From: an uncultured Oscillospiraceae bacterium
GTDB lineage: Bacteria > Bacillota > Clostridia > Oscillospirales > Acutalibacteraceae
Assembly: GCA_949293315.1 (NCBI GenBank)
Contig: CASFCH010000039.1
Coordinates: forward strand, 1-51,633
Direction of reading: 5' to 3'
DNA length: 51,633 nt
Positions 8,809 to 17,270 of this stretch are shown piece after piece. The translations under genes and the position numbers were made by a program. How positions within the stretch are numbered: position 1 is the stretch's first letter; each line of letters begins with the position of its first letter. Under the pieces are notes generated by a model, which saw nothing but the letters and a program-made list of their open reading frames with translations, was not told the DNA's origin and ran no database searches.

Positions 8809-9799
8809 GGGATCGCCTCCTTTTAAACAGCAGGAAAAGGAAGAACGGCGCCCCCAGGATGGAGAGCAGAATCCCCGCCGGCAGTTCCGCCGGGGCGAAC
8901 AGCGTGCGCCCGGCCAGATCTGCCAGCACAGTCAGCAGCGCCCCGAGGATCGCACATAGGGGGAAGAGCACACGCAGATCGTGCCCCGCAAGCCGCCGCG
9001 CCATATGCGGCACGATCAGCCCCACAAACCCCAGCAGTCCGGCAAACGTCACCACACAGGCGCACATGGCGCTGGCCAGCATCAGGCACACAAGGCGCAG
9101 CAGCCGTACCCGCACCCCGAGCGTACGGGCCAGCTCATCCCCCAGGCAGAGCAGGTTCAGCCGCGGGGCGAGCGCCCAGGAACATATCGCGCCCAACACG
9201 ATCACCGCCGCCGGTACGGGGAGATCCTCCGCGTATATACCGGTAAAGCTCCCTGCGGAAAAGGCCGCATAGGAGGTGAGCGCGTCGGGGTAGAGTTGGG
9301 AGAGGAAGGAGATCCCCGCGCTCAGCAGCGTGCCCACCGCCACCCCCGCGAGGACGACCGTCGTCCGGGAGCTGTGGCCGCCCACGCCAAGGGTGATCCC
9401 CAGGACGAGCAGCGTCGTTCCAAACGCCCCGACAAACGAGGCCAGCGGCAGCAGTGAGAACGCCGCAGGGAACAGGCAGAGCACCACCATGACCGCCAGC
9501 CCGGCGCCGGCGTTGACGCCGATGATATTCGGCGAGCACAGGTCGTTATCCGTCACACTCTGGAGCAGCAGCCCGGCCGACGCCAGTCCCATCCCCGCCA
9601 AAATCGCCGCGGCCACCCGCGGCATCCGCAGCTCAAACAGGATCAGCGATGCCGTCCGGTCCGCCCCCCGGCCGAGGAGCGCATCCAGCACCGTGCGCGG
9701 CGTCAGCTCCGCACTGCCGAGCATCAGCCCCAGGAGGGCCGCCGATGCCAGCAGCACAATCAGCACGGGAAAAATCCAGAATACACGCCTTTTCTTCAT
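8801..9799 (-). CDS. FecCD-family ABC transporter permease
   Basis: A 332-residue membrane protein of the FecCD/BtuC family with about ten hydrophobic segments, including the conserved region VTFAGLLGFVGLIVPHMAR near residue 235 that contacts the ATPase. I chose the ATG at 9799, which overlaps the TGA of the substrate-binding protein gene as ATGA. An upstream in-frame start at 9901 would run inside that gene. It forms the translocation channel with the ATPase downstream and receives cargo from the lipoprotein encoded upstream. Confidence 0.9.
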   Translation of the reverse strand: MKKRRVFWIFPVLIVLLASAALLGLMLGSAELTPRTVLDALLGRGADRTASLILFELRMPRVAAAILAGMGLASAGLLLQSVTDNDLCSPNIIGVNAGAGLAVMVVLCLFPAAFSLLPLASFVGAFGTTLLVLGITLGVGGHSSRTTVVLAGVAVGTLLSAGISFLSQLYPDALTSYAAFSAGSFTGIYAEDLPVPAAVIVLGAICSWALAPRLNLLCLGDELARTLGVRVRLLRLVCLMLASAMCACVVTFAGLLGFVGLIVPHMARRLAGHDLRVLFPLCAILGALLTVLADLAGRTLFAPAELPAGILLSILGAPFFLFLLFKRRRSHA

Positions 9800-10788
9800 A
9801 CTGCAATCTCCGGATACAGCAGCCGGGCGAGCGTGCGGTAGGCCTCCGCCCACCGGGCGTTCGGCTTGTAGTGAAACAGCTCCTTGGAGAGGTAGTGGCA
9901 CCGCCCCTCCCGCACGGCATTCAGATCCCGCCAGCCGCTCTGCGCAAGCAGGCCGTCCATATACGCACGGGTCGCCTGCTCATCGCCCTGCGGAACGATC
10001 AAAATCACGTCCGGCTGACGGACGAGGATGCTCTCGAGAGACAGCCCCTCGGACAGCGCCCCCGCCTCATCCGCAATATTCACGGCTCCCAGCTCCTCCA
10101 GCATGATCCCCGCAAAGTGGTCCTTGGCCGTCTTGGCCCGCGTGGAGGAGTAGCCGGACCCTGCCCGGATGAAGAGCACGGATACCGCATCCGTCCCCTC
10201 GCGTGCACGCCGTACCTGATCGAGGACCGCGTCCACCTCCTGCTTGACATCAAGGCCGTACGTCTGATAGGCCTCTCGATTCCCGGTCAGGTCCGTAAAC
10301 AGCTTCAGGATGGAGAGGTAGTCCTCAAAGCACTCCTCCCGCAGGGCGGCGCACGGGATGCCAAAGCGCTCAAGCTGGCTGCATGCCTCCACCTGCGCCC
10401 CGAAGTCCGCCGTGGCGATGACAAAGTCCGGCTCCTGTGCCGCCAGCTTTTCCACGTCGATTTTCATCCCGGCGCCGTCGTCCACCAGGGGCGTTCCCTC
10501 CGGCGCATACCCGCGCGCGACAGCGTCGCCCACGGTGACGGCAATCTCCCCGCCGGCCATCTGCCAGATGTCCGCATAGGAGGAGAAGAGCACCGCCACA
10601 CGCTCTGGCGCATGATCAAGCGTCACCTGACGCCCGGTGCCGTCCGTAAAGGTATAGGGGTAGGATAAACCCTGATCCCCCTCTGCCGCCGTCCCGCTCT
10701 CCCCGCGGTCCAGATCGGCCGAAGCGCAGCCCGCGAGCCCCGCAATTAAAAAAATCCCCATCAAAAAAGCGCCAAGACGTTTCCCCAT
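9796..10788 (-). CDS. Substrate-binding lipoprotein, FecB/BtuF type
   Basis: A 330-residue extracellular lipoprotein. The N-terminus has a positively charged start, a hydrophobic stretch and the lipobox LAGC near residue 22, so it is anchored by a lipidated Cys. The body matches the helical-backbone periplasmic-binding family: a T-D-G-T-G-R-x-V-T-L entry strand near 57, a P-E-R-V-A-V-L strand, and two alpha/beta lobes. The ATG at 10788 was chosen over an upstream in-frame start because it gives the signal peptide and has GAGGGA 6 nt before it. A 160-nt gap separates it from the chelatase gene; I see no good terminator there, so read-through is likely. It captures the cargo for the FecCD-type importer downstream. 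Confidence 0.88.
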   Translation of the reverse strand: MGKRLGAFLMGIFLIAGLAGCASADLDRGESGTAAEGDQGLSYPYTFTDGTGRQVTLDHAPERVAVLFSSYADIWQMAGGEIAVTVGDAVARGYAPEGTPLVDDGAGMKIDVEKLAAQEPDFVIATADFGAQVEACSQLERFGIPCAALREECFEDYLSILKLFTDLTGNREAYQTYGLDVKQEVDAVLDQVRRAREGTDAVSVLFIRAGSGYSSTRAKTAKDHFAGIMLEELGAVNIADEAGALSEGLSLESILVRQPDVILIVPQGDEQATRAYMDGLLAQSGWRDLNAVREGRCHYLSKELFHYKPNARWAEAYRTLARLLYPEIAV

Positions 10789-10948
10789 TGACAATCCCTC
10801 CGTTGATACAGGTATTTCCCGGGCGTTTTCCTCCCGGACGCCCAAATCGGGCAAAACACTGCTCACAAAGGATTGTTTTAAGGCCCTCGTCCCGACGCTG
10901 CGGTATGGCAAATCCATCTGTAAGGCGGGCGGATACGCCGCCCGTACA

Positions 10949-11728
10949 TCATTTCTCATTATCAAAACAAATATTTCCTGAATTCTGCGGCCGGCAGAAG
11001 AGCTGCTGGAACTGCGGACACCCGCCCAGCTCGCAGTCCACTACCTGCGTGCGGATCCCCGCGCGCCTGAGCTGCTCTGCCACCCCATTCGGGGCGAGCG
11101 CCTCCCGGGCGTGGTGGCCCGTGCAGAGCATGAAAAACACCAGCCGAACCTGTGCTATTCCCTGATCACGCATCATTTTTATCGCCGATCCCGCATCCGG
11201 CCGGCCGTGCATCAGCGCCAGAAAAAGGTCCGATCGGCCGCGGGCGCGCAGGTGGGAGAGCAGCCGAAGATAGGGCGTATTCTCCCCTGCCTCCCGGCCG
11301 TGGCCGTAGAGCAGCACGGCGCCGCCGGGCTGCGGCGGGAAGAGACTGTCCAGCGCTGCGGCACAGGCGGCCGAATCCCCGCACAGCAGGGGCGGCGTCA
11401 GGTCCAGCCGTTCAAAACGGCCCGACTGCTCCGTGCACAGCGCGTGCAGGCGCTCCCACTCCACGCCCTCGGACAGGAACAGGGACCGCACCAGAACGCG
11501 GTGCATTCCCCTGCGGCTGAGGATATCCAGCGCCCCCTGCGGGGAAAACACCTCCCGCCCGCCGGCGGTCAGCGCGGCCCGCACGTGTTCGCTCATCACT
11601 GCCAGCAGGGCCATGCGGTATGTCCCCTGCGCCGCCGCGCGCCGGTGGACGGCGGCAAAGCACCGGTCAAACCGCTCCGGGTCCGCCGTACCGAAGCAGA
11701 CCGTCAGCAGCGCGTCATACTGCGCCAT
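10949..11728 (-). CDS. CbiK-family anaerobic chelatase (sirohydrochlorin/tetrapyrrole)
   Basis: A 259-residue protein resembling CbiK-type class II chelatases, which insert Co2+ or Fe2+ into sirohydrochlorin. It opens with LLTVCFGT, and the metal-site His lies in YGHGRE (His143). The second His lies in FMLCTGHHA (His206), equivalent to the FMLVAGDHA region of CbiK. At the position where CbiK enzymes usually have a metal-binding Glu, this protein reads MHGRP (His174). The ATG at 11728 sits 1 nt beyond the TGA of the siroheme reductase gene, so reinitiation is likely; an in-frame ATG at 11755 is the alternative. Making siroheme for the upstream reductase is the simplest role. Cobalt insertion, or removal of metal from an imported tetrapyrrole, are alternatives. 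Confidence 0.75.
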   Translation of the reverse strand: MAQYDALLTVCFGTADPERFDRCFAAVHRRAAAQGTYRMALLAVMSEHVRAALTAGGREVFSPQGALDILSRRGMHRVLVRSLFLSEGVEWERLHALCTEQSGRFERLDLTPPLLCGDSAACAAALDSLFPPQPGGAVLLYGHGREAGENTPYLRLLSHLRARGRSDLFLALMHGRPDAGSAIKMMRDQGIAQVRLVFFMLCTGHHAREALAPNGVAEQLRRAGIRTQVVDCELGGCPQFQQLFCRPQNSGNICFDNEK

Positions 11729-11729
11729 A

Positions 11730-14297
11730 TCAGCAGGTCGCCCCGCCGACGACATTCTTTTTCATGACGGCCTCCTTATCGACCGTGCCGTTGAGCAGCT
11801 GATCCTCCACATAGTCAAAGCCGAGGCGCGCGATCGTATCCGCGAAGCGTTCGCCGGAGATCCCCTCGTCCCGGAAGAAGAGGATCGCCTTCTCCACCAG
11901 GTCGAGGACCTCCTCCTCGCTGGTGAAAATACGGGAGAGCGGCCTTCCCTCGGCGACCTTTTTGCCCCAGCGGCCGCCGATATACACCCGGTAGCCGTAG
12001 GTACCCTCCTCCAGCGCGTGGAACGGGCACTTGGACACACAGCGGCCGCAGTGGTTGCACTGCTCCGGATCAATAACCAGCTTTCCGTCCACCACCCTGG
12101 CCACGCCGATGGGGCAGGATTTCTCCACCTGACACACCTTGCAGCCGCGGCACTTTGCAAGATCCGGCTCCGGGATCCGCTGGCCGACGATGCCCAGATC
12201 GTTGAGATTCGGCTTGACGCAGTTGTTCGGGCATCCGCCCACGGCAATCTTAAATTTGTGCGGCAGAGAGACGCCGTGGTATCCGACGTAGAACCGCTCG
12301 TGCAGCTTCTGGCTGAGGTCGAATGTGTCGCACAGGCCGTACTGACAGGTCGTCCCCTTGCAGGAGACCACCGGCCGCACCTTGGAGCCCGTGCCGCCCG
12401 TCTCAAGGCCCGCCTCCTTCAGGAAGGCCATCAGCGCGTCCAGATTGGCATACGGAACACCCTGAATCTCCAGCGTCAGGCGCGTGGTCATCGTGACCTC
12501 GCCGGAGCCGAAGCGCTCCGCCGCCTCCGCCACCCGGCGCTGCTCCGCGCTGGTCAGCTTGCCGTTGCGGGTGATGATCCGCACATTGAACCGGTCGGGA
12601 TAGCGCTTGTCACGCAGGCATCCGAGCCCCTTGACGCGCTGGATCTCCTCCGGCGGAAGCGCGCCGCCCGCAAATTCTACCTTCACCTCATTAAACGTCA
12701 CACCGCCCTCAAGTACGCGGGTGTTCGTGTAACCGTAATGGCGCAGGCGGTTCTGCAGGAAGTACCCGCGCTTGCCCCGCGCACAGACAAGGAGCAGCTT
12801 ATCATCCTTTTCAAGGCCCGGGATCGGGCCGTCCACCTTGGCGAGGTCGATCCACTTAGCGCCGGGGATCGCAGGGGCGGGCTGCACGTCGAGCACCTGA
12901 TATCCCCTGGCTGCGCCGGCCTGATACTCCGCCGGCGTCATGGTCACAACGGCGCCGGATAGTTTATTCTCGAGCACATAGCACGCCTGCACAAAGGGGT
13001 GGATCGCCGTGGAAAACGGCGGCGCATAGGCGAAATCGAGCGTATCAAAGTCATCCAGTCTCATCTGTGCGGTGATTCCGGTCACGGCGATATCCACCAT
13101 CTTATCCACCGCGCCCGCGCCGAGCACCTGAATGCCCAGCAGGCGGCGGCTCGAGCGATCCGCAATCAGCTTGGTAATAAAGAAGGAGGCGCCCGGATAG
13201 TAGTGCGCCTTATCATCCGTGACGCAGACCACCGCGGCGGGATCATACCCCTGGTCGCGCGCCTGCGCCTCCGTCAGGCCGGTGCGCCCGGCATTGAGAT
13301 CATCGAGCAGACGGACGACGCCGGTGCCAAGGCAACCGCCGTATGTGACCGCGCTCCCTGTGGCCGCATATGCCAGCGCGCGGGCGGACAGATTGGCGGT
13401 AGACCCCATGGGAGACCACTGCGGCCTGCCGGTCAGGCTGTTATGTACCAGCGCGCAGTCCCCGGCCGCGTAGACATCCGGGATATTGGTACGCATGGAC
13501 GCATCCGTCACAATGGCGCCGCGGTCCATCGCCAGCCCGCTCCCGTTGAGGAAGGCGGTGGCCGGCCGAATCCCGATCGCCAGCACGACTACGTCCGCCG
13601 GGAATCGGTTCCCGGCCGCCTCCACACCGTCGGCACGCCCGCCCCCCGTGACGGCGGTCAGCGCGGCCCCGGTATACACGCGGATGCCGGCCCCGCGCAG
13701 GCGGCGGCGGGCGTAATCCGCCATCTCCGGGTCCAGCACGCCCGGCAGGATCTGGTCCGCCGCGTCGATCACCGTAACGGAAAGGCCCTGCGCGTGCAGA
13801 TTTTCTGCGACCTCCAGGCCGATAAAGCCCGCGCCCACCACCGCGGCGCTGCGGCAGTGGTTCTCCTGTACGTATGCGCGCAGACCGATCGCGTCGTCCG
13901 GCGTGCGCATGCAGAACACGCCCTCCTGCTCTGTCCCCGGGATATCGGGGACAAAGGGGACCGCACCCGTGGCGATGATCAGGCGGTCATAGTCCTCCGT
14001 AAAACGTTCCCCGCCGTGTACGGCCGTGACCGTCCTGGCGTCAAAGTCCACACCCGTGACCTCGCAGTCCGTGACGACATGCGTTCCGGTCAGGCCCTCA
14101 TACTTCTGCGGCGTGTTGACGATCAGCTCCTCCCGGCTTTCGATCATCCCTCCCACATAATACGGCAGTCCACAGCCGGCGTAGGAGATATCGCTGCTCT
14201 TTGTCAGGATCTTCACCTCGGCGTCCCGGTCGAGCCGTTTGATCTTTGCGGCCGCCTTTGTACCCGCGGCTACGCCTCCGATGACCAGTACCTTCAT
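11730..14297 (-). CDS. Fused CoA-disulfide-reductase-like flavoprotein, rhodanese and siroheme [4Fe-4S] reductase
   Basis: An 855-residue cytoplasmic protein with four modules. Residues 1-450 form a pyridine-nucleotide:disulfide oxidoreductase of the CoA-disulfide/persulfide reductase class, with GGVAAGTKAA for FAD, the redox Cys42 in AGCGLPYY and VVGAGFIGLE for NAD(P)H. Residues 455-545 are a rhodanese domain with the active loop CARGKR (Cys505). Residues 560-705 are the ferredoxin-like and 4Fe-4S/siroheme domain of nitrite/sulfite reductases, with Cys646, Cys651, Cys689 and Cys693. Residues 715-760 hold two further [4Fe-4S] motifs (Cys716/719/722/728 and Cys747/750/753/757). The ATG has GGGAGGAAG upstream. 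It heads the operon with the chelatase and importer and is divergent from a LysR regulator. NAD(P)H-driven reduction of sulfite, persulfide or another sulfur oxyanion is the natural inference. Confidence 0.85.
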   Translation of the reverse strand: MKVLVIGGVAAGTKAAAKIKRLDRDAEVKILTKSSDISYAGCGLPYYVGGMIESREELIVNTPQKYEGLTGTHVVTDCEVTGVDFDARTVTAVHGGERFTEDYDRLIIATGAVPFVPDIPGTEQEGVFCMRTPDDAIGLRAYVQENHCRSAAVVGAGFIGLEVAENLHAQGLSVTVIDAADQILPGVLDPEMADYARRRLRGAGIRVYTGAALTAVTGGGRADGVEAAGNRFPADVVVLAIGIRPATAFLNGSGLAMDRGAIVTDASMRTNIPDVYAAGDCALVHNSLTGRPQWSPMGSTANLSARALAYAATGSAVTYGGCLGTGVVRLLDDLNAGRTGLTEAQARDQGYDPAAVVCVTDDKAHYYPGASFFITKLIADRSSRRLLGIQVLGAGAVDKMVDIAVTGITAQMRLDDFDTLDFAYAPPFSTAIHPFVQACYVLENKLSGAVVTMTPAEYQAGAARGYQVLDVQPAPAIPGAKWIDLAKVDGPIPGLEKDDKLLLVCARGKRGYFLQNRLRHYGYTNTRVLEGGVTFNEVKVEFAGGALPPEEIQRVKGLGCLRDKRYPDRFNVRIITRNGKLTSAEQRRVAEAAERFGSGEVTMTTRLTLEIQGVPYANLDALMAFLKEAGLETGGTGSKVRPVVSCKGTTCQYGLCDTFDLSQKLHERFYVGYHGVSLPHKFKIAVGGCPNNCVKPNLNDLGIVGQRIPEPDLAKCRGCKVCQVEKSCPIGVARVVDGKLVIDPEQCNHCGRCVSKCPFHALEEGTYGYRVYIGGRWGKKVAEGRPLSRIFTSEEEVLDLVEKAILFFRDEGISGERFADTIARLGFDYVEDQLLNGTVDKEAVMKKNVVGGATC

Positions 14298-14338
14298 CTG
14301 TTCTTCCTCCCATCACCCCATACGGGGTCGTTTTGCTC

Positions 14339-14367
14339 TTGTAATATTATAGCATGACCTGTATAAT
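14339..14367 (+). promoter_or_regulatory. Promoter of the LysR regulator gene
   Basis: TTGTAA, a 17-bp spacer and TATAAT on the plus strand. It overlaps the leftward reductase promoter at 14346-14374, so the two transcripts compete for the same stretch. Confidence 0.6.
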
Positions 14368-14374
14368 AAAATAA
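14346..14374 (-). promoter_or_regulatory. Promoter of the siroheme reductase operon
   Basis: On the minus strand a weak -35 TTATTT (14374-14369), a 17-bp spacer and a consensus -10 TATAAT (14351-14346). A poor -35 beside a palindrome is the usual architecture of a LysR-activated promoter. Confidence 0.6.
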
Positions 14375-14395
14375 AGTTTTTAAAATTTATAAACT
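14375..14395. promoter_or_regulatory. Probable LysR operator palindrome
   Basis: A 21-bp near-palindrome with arms AGTTT and AAACT around an AT-rich centre. It abuts the -35 of the leftward operon and lies just downstream of the regulator's own -10, a position suited to activating the operon and repressing the regulator gene. Confidence 0.5.
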
Positions 14396-14422
14396 GATTA
14401 TTTTTTCTTATGAGGTATCGCC

Positions 14423-15292
14423 ATGGTAGACTACCGAATCCGTACCTTCCTCACCCTGTACGAGGTCATGAATTACAGGCGGGCGGCCGAACGGCTGCGG
14501 ATGAGCCAGCCCGCCGTCACCCAGCAGATCCACGCGCTGGAAAAAGAGTACGGATGCCGGCTGTTCATGTACGACGGACGCCGGCTGCACCGGACGGCAC
14601 AGGCCGAACGCCTGGCCGAATATGCGCGCGTGGCCGTTTACAATGAACAGCGGATGCGGCGGGAGCTCTCCCTCCCCGCCGTGACGAGGATCCGCCTTGG
14701 GGCGACCAAGACGATCGGCGAATTTGTCATTGCGGACGACCTGTGCCGCTTTCTTCAGCGGCCGGACCGCACGCTGGATATCACGGTGGAGAATACGGAA
14801 ACGCTGCTCCAACTCCTGGAACAGGAAAGGCTCGACTTCGCGCTCGTGGAGGGGAGCTTTGACAGGAGCCGGTATGACTATCGCCTGTTCGATCGCGCGC
14901 CCTTTGTGGGGATGTGCCGCCGGGATCACCCCTTTGCCGGGCGGACCGTGCAGTGTGCGGATCTGTCGGATCAAACCGTCATTTTACGGGAGCCGGGCTC
15001 CGGAACGCGCGCCATCTTTGAGAATGCGCTGCGGGAATCCGGCTACTCCGCCGACCGGATCGGCCGCGTGATCTGCGTGAACAATTTTTCGCTGATCGTC
15101 CGAATGCTGCGGGAGAATATCGGCATCTCCTTCGCCTATTCGGCCGTGAGCGCCGGGCACCCGGATATCACCACCTTCCGGCTGGAGGGGCTGAGCGAGG
15201 TACGCGAGTTCAATTTCGTGTATTTGAAGGGGGTCGACGTCGGCGAGATGATCGCGGAGGTATTCCCTTCCGGGAAAGCGAAACCCGTTTAA
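14423..15292 (+). CDS. LysR-family transcriptional regulator
   Basis: A 289-residue LysR regulator. The N-terminal winged helix-turn-helix covers residues 1-60, with AAERLRMSQPAVTQQI as the recognition segment. The effector-binding domain follows from about residue 90. The gene is transcribed away from the siroheme reductase operon across a 125-nt gap that carries overlapping promoters and a palindrome, so it is the likely regulator of that operon. The ligand is unknown; CysB-like control by a sulfur intermediate would fit but is inference. The start is the ATG at 14423; an ATG at 14410 is in another frame. Confidence 0.88.
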   Translation: MVDYRIRTFLTLYEVMNYRRAAERLRMSQPAVTQQIHALEKEYGCRLFMYDGRRLHRTAQAERLAEYARVAVYNEQRMRRELSLPAVTRIRLGATKTIGEFVIADDLCRFLQRPDRTLDITVENTETLLQLLEQERLDFALVEGSFDRSRYDYRLFDRAPFVGMCRRDHPFAGRTVQCADLSDQTVILREPGSGTRAIFENALRESGYSADRIGRVICVNNFSLIVRMLRENIGISFAYSAVSAGHPDITTFRLEGLSEVREFNFVYLKGVDVGEMIAEVFPSGKAKPV

Positions 15293-15318
15293 CGCCTCTT
15301 TCTGCTTCTAAAAATGCC

Positions 15319-15352
15319 AAAAAGCGAGCCCCCGCTTTTCGCGGGGGCTCGC
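15319..15352 (-). terminator. Bidirectional terminator between the LysR gene and the M23 peptidase gene
   Basis: A perfect 12-bp GC-rich stem (15324-15335 with 15341-15352) and a TTTTC loop. On the minus strand it is followed by TTTTT, so it mainly ends the peptidase transcript; on the plus strand the T-run is weaker. Confidence 0.8.
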
Positions 15353-15365
15353 AGAGCTTTTCGTC

Positions 15366-17081
15366 TTATTGGATGTAGGGCAGCGGATTGACACGGGTAC
15401 CGTTGCGTATCACCTCAAAGTGAAGGTGCGGCCCGGTGACGCGGCCGGTGCTGCCGACCAGCCCGATCACCTCTCCGCGCTCCACATATTCGCCGGAGGA
15501 GACGTACAGCGTCATGCAGTGGGCATAGCGCGTCTTCAGCCCGTTCCCATGGTTGATGACAATGCAGTTTCCGTAGGCGCCGTCCCAGCCGGCGTACTCC
15601 ACACGCCCGGCCTCCGCCGCAAGGATTCTGTGGCCTGTGGCGCCGCTGCCGGTAATATCCACACCGCCGTGCGTACTCGTCCAGCGCGGTCCGTACGCCG
15701 AGGAGATCTGGTACAGCCCCTCCACCGGCCAGCCGAGCGTACCGCTGCCGGCAACGACCACGCCGCCCGGCAGACCGGACACCTCTCGCGTGCCGACGTC
15801 CACCAGCTTGTCCACCGGGTCCTTGATCCGCTCGCGCGAGATCTCCTGTGCGCTCACACGGACCCCGTCCACATAGGAGACGAGCTCCGTGACGCGGTCG
15901 ATGCCGTTCTGGCCCTCCCGCGTGGTGCGTTTGACGCCCTTGTACAGCTTGTTATTGTCGCTTTCAATCGTATCATATGGAATCTCTTCCTCGCGCTGCT
16001 CGGTCCTGGTGACCTGAACGCGCAAAAAGCGCACCTCATTGGAGACGGTGAGCACATCGCCGATGTGGATCTCCTCCGTCAGGCCCGGATTCATGACAAA
16101 CAGCTCACTGGAGGACTTATCATACTTCTGTGCGATGCCGGAGACCGTATCCCCTTCGGCGACCGTATAGTAGACGGCCGCCTGCTTGGTCCCCTGTACC
16201 GTCTCGAGGAGCTTATCCGCATCCCACAGGATCTCCTCCGTATCCGGATAGAGGCCCTGTACATACTCGACATTCTCCACAAAGTCCACAATCGTGCCGG
16301 GATTCGCCTGACGCACCGGCTCCAGCAGCGTGTCGAGCACCCGGATGGCGTCCGTCTCATTGCGCACGGCACACAGCAGCTCGCCGTCGATATAGATGCC
16401 GCAGGCGTCCGTCAGATCGTAATCGGAGGCCTCGATCAGCCGGTCGCGCAGGGTGCGGGCGTCCGTCAGCTCCCCCCGCCGGACGATCTTCAGCGCATAG
16501 ACGGGCTGCGTCTTTAAAACGTTGGCATGCTCCTCCTGATTCGTCCCAATCAGTTCGTTCGCCGAGTCGCGCGCCGCCGTGTACACGGATTCATCCGAGA
16601 TATAGCCGAGGCTCTGGCCGTTGTAATGGATCTCCAGCGCAAAGGTGACGCCGCTGAAATAGCTGATCGTCATCACCATCACGATGCAGCCCGCAACCGG
16701 CAGCAGAACCTGAAAAAGCCCCCGGAACAATCGGCCGTACCGATCATAGGCGGCCGCGGCATACCGGCGCAGGACCGCGCCCCTTTTCTCCCCATCCACG
16801 CGGACGGCGCGGCGGATATTGGGGCGGACGGCGCGAATGTCGCGCAGCAGCCGCCGCATCTGCCCTGCAAACGTATGGAGCCATTGCAGCGCATGGCGGT
16901 CCAGAAAAAGCCAGACCGCATACACTGCCGCGCCGATCCAGTAGACCGGCTTTTTCAGCAGGCGGACGGCACGGCGTCCAATCCGCCGGGCATGGCGGCG
17001 CAGCTGGAGACCGTAACAGCGGATCAGCCGGTAGAGCTGCCCGGCAGGCGTCAATGTGGTATGGGAATGCTTTGCTGCCAA
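15366..17081 (-). CDS. Membrane-anchored LysM-G5-M23 peptidoglycan endopeptidase (paralogue 1)
   Basis: A 571-residue cell-envelope peptidase. Hydrophobic segments at about 45-60 and 121-148 anchor it. A LysM domain lies at about 304-347, a G5 domain at about 354-430 and an M23 (LytM-type) metallopeptidase domain at about 467-565. Zinc ligands are His471 and Asp475 in HGGVD and His554 in HLHFE, with His521 in YAHC. It cleaves peptidoglycan crosslinks or serves as an activator of another hydrolase. The start is TTG at 17081, preceded by GAGGTGA at 7 nt. It has its own promoter and follows a closely similar paralogue upstream. Sporulation or septation roles are common for this architecture but not shown here. 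Confidence 0.88.
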   Translation of the reverse strand: MAAKHSHTTLTPAGQLYRLIRCYGLQLRRHARRIGRRAVRLLKKPVYWIGAAVYAVWLFLDRHALQWLHTFAGQMRRLLRDIRAVRPNIRRAVRVDGEKRGAVLRRYAAAAYDRYGRLFRGLFQVLLPVAGCIVMVMTISYFSGVTFALEIHYNGQSLGYISDESVYTAARDSANELIGTNQEEHANVLKTQPVYALKIVRRGELTDARTLRDRLIEASDYDLTDACGIYIDGELLCAVRNETDAIRVLDTLLEPVRQANPGTIVDFVENVEYVQGLYPDTEEILWDADKLLETVQGTKQAAVYYTVAEGDTVSGIAQKYDKSSSELFVMNPGLTEEIHIGDVLTVSNEVRFLRVQVTRTEQREEEIPYDTIESDNNKLYKGVKRTTREGQNGIDRVTELVSYVDGVRVSAQEISRERIKDPVDKLVDVGTREVSGLPGGVVVAGSGTLGWPVEGLYQISSAYGPRWTSTHGGVDITGSGATGHRILAAEAGRVEYAGWDGAYGNCIVINHGNGLKTRYAHCMTLYVSSGEYVERGEVIGLVGSTGRVTGPHLHFEVIRNGTRVNPLPYIQ

Positions 17082-17163
17082 GGACCGCTCACCTCTTTCC
17101 TGTCAATCGGGGTCCGCACCGGGCCATAAAAGGATACGGAGCCCCACATCATACATACTTATT

Positions 17164-17192
17164 TATTATATAATTTTTTGCGCCATTTTTCA
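17164..17192 (-). promoter_or_regulatory. Promoter of M23 peptidase paralogue 1
   Basis: On the minus strand TTGAAA, a 17-bp spacer and TATAAT. It lies about 80 nt before the TTG start at 17081. Confidence 0.65.
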
Positions 17193-17224
17193 AGTTCTTT
17201 TCCCTTCGGAATAGGGCGGCGCCA

Positions 17225-17260
17225 AATAAAAAACCTCTCCCGTCCGCAGGCGGAAGAGGA
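17225..17260 (-). terminator. Terminator of M23 peptidase paralogue 2
   Basis: On the minus strand CCTCT...AGAGG with an inner TCCG...CGGA pairing, followed by TTTTTT. It lies just past the paralogue 2 stop codon. Confidence 0.65.
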
Positions 17261-17270
17261 AAAAGCTCAA

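Noticed and set aside
10789-10948. Possible cobalamin riboswitch before the importer lipoprotein gene
   Set aside because: I looked for the conserved B12-box core and did not find it; only short GC hairpins are present.
11433-14357. Long plus-strand frames opposite the siroheme reductase gene
   Set aside because: No domain or ribosome site; the minus-strand frame carries all expected cofactor motifs.
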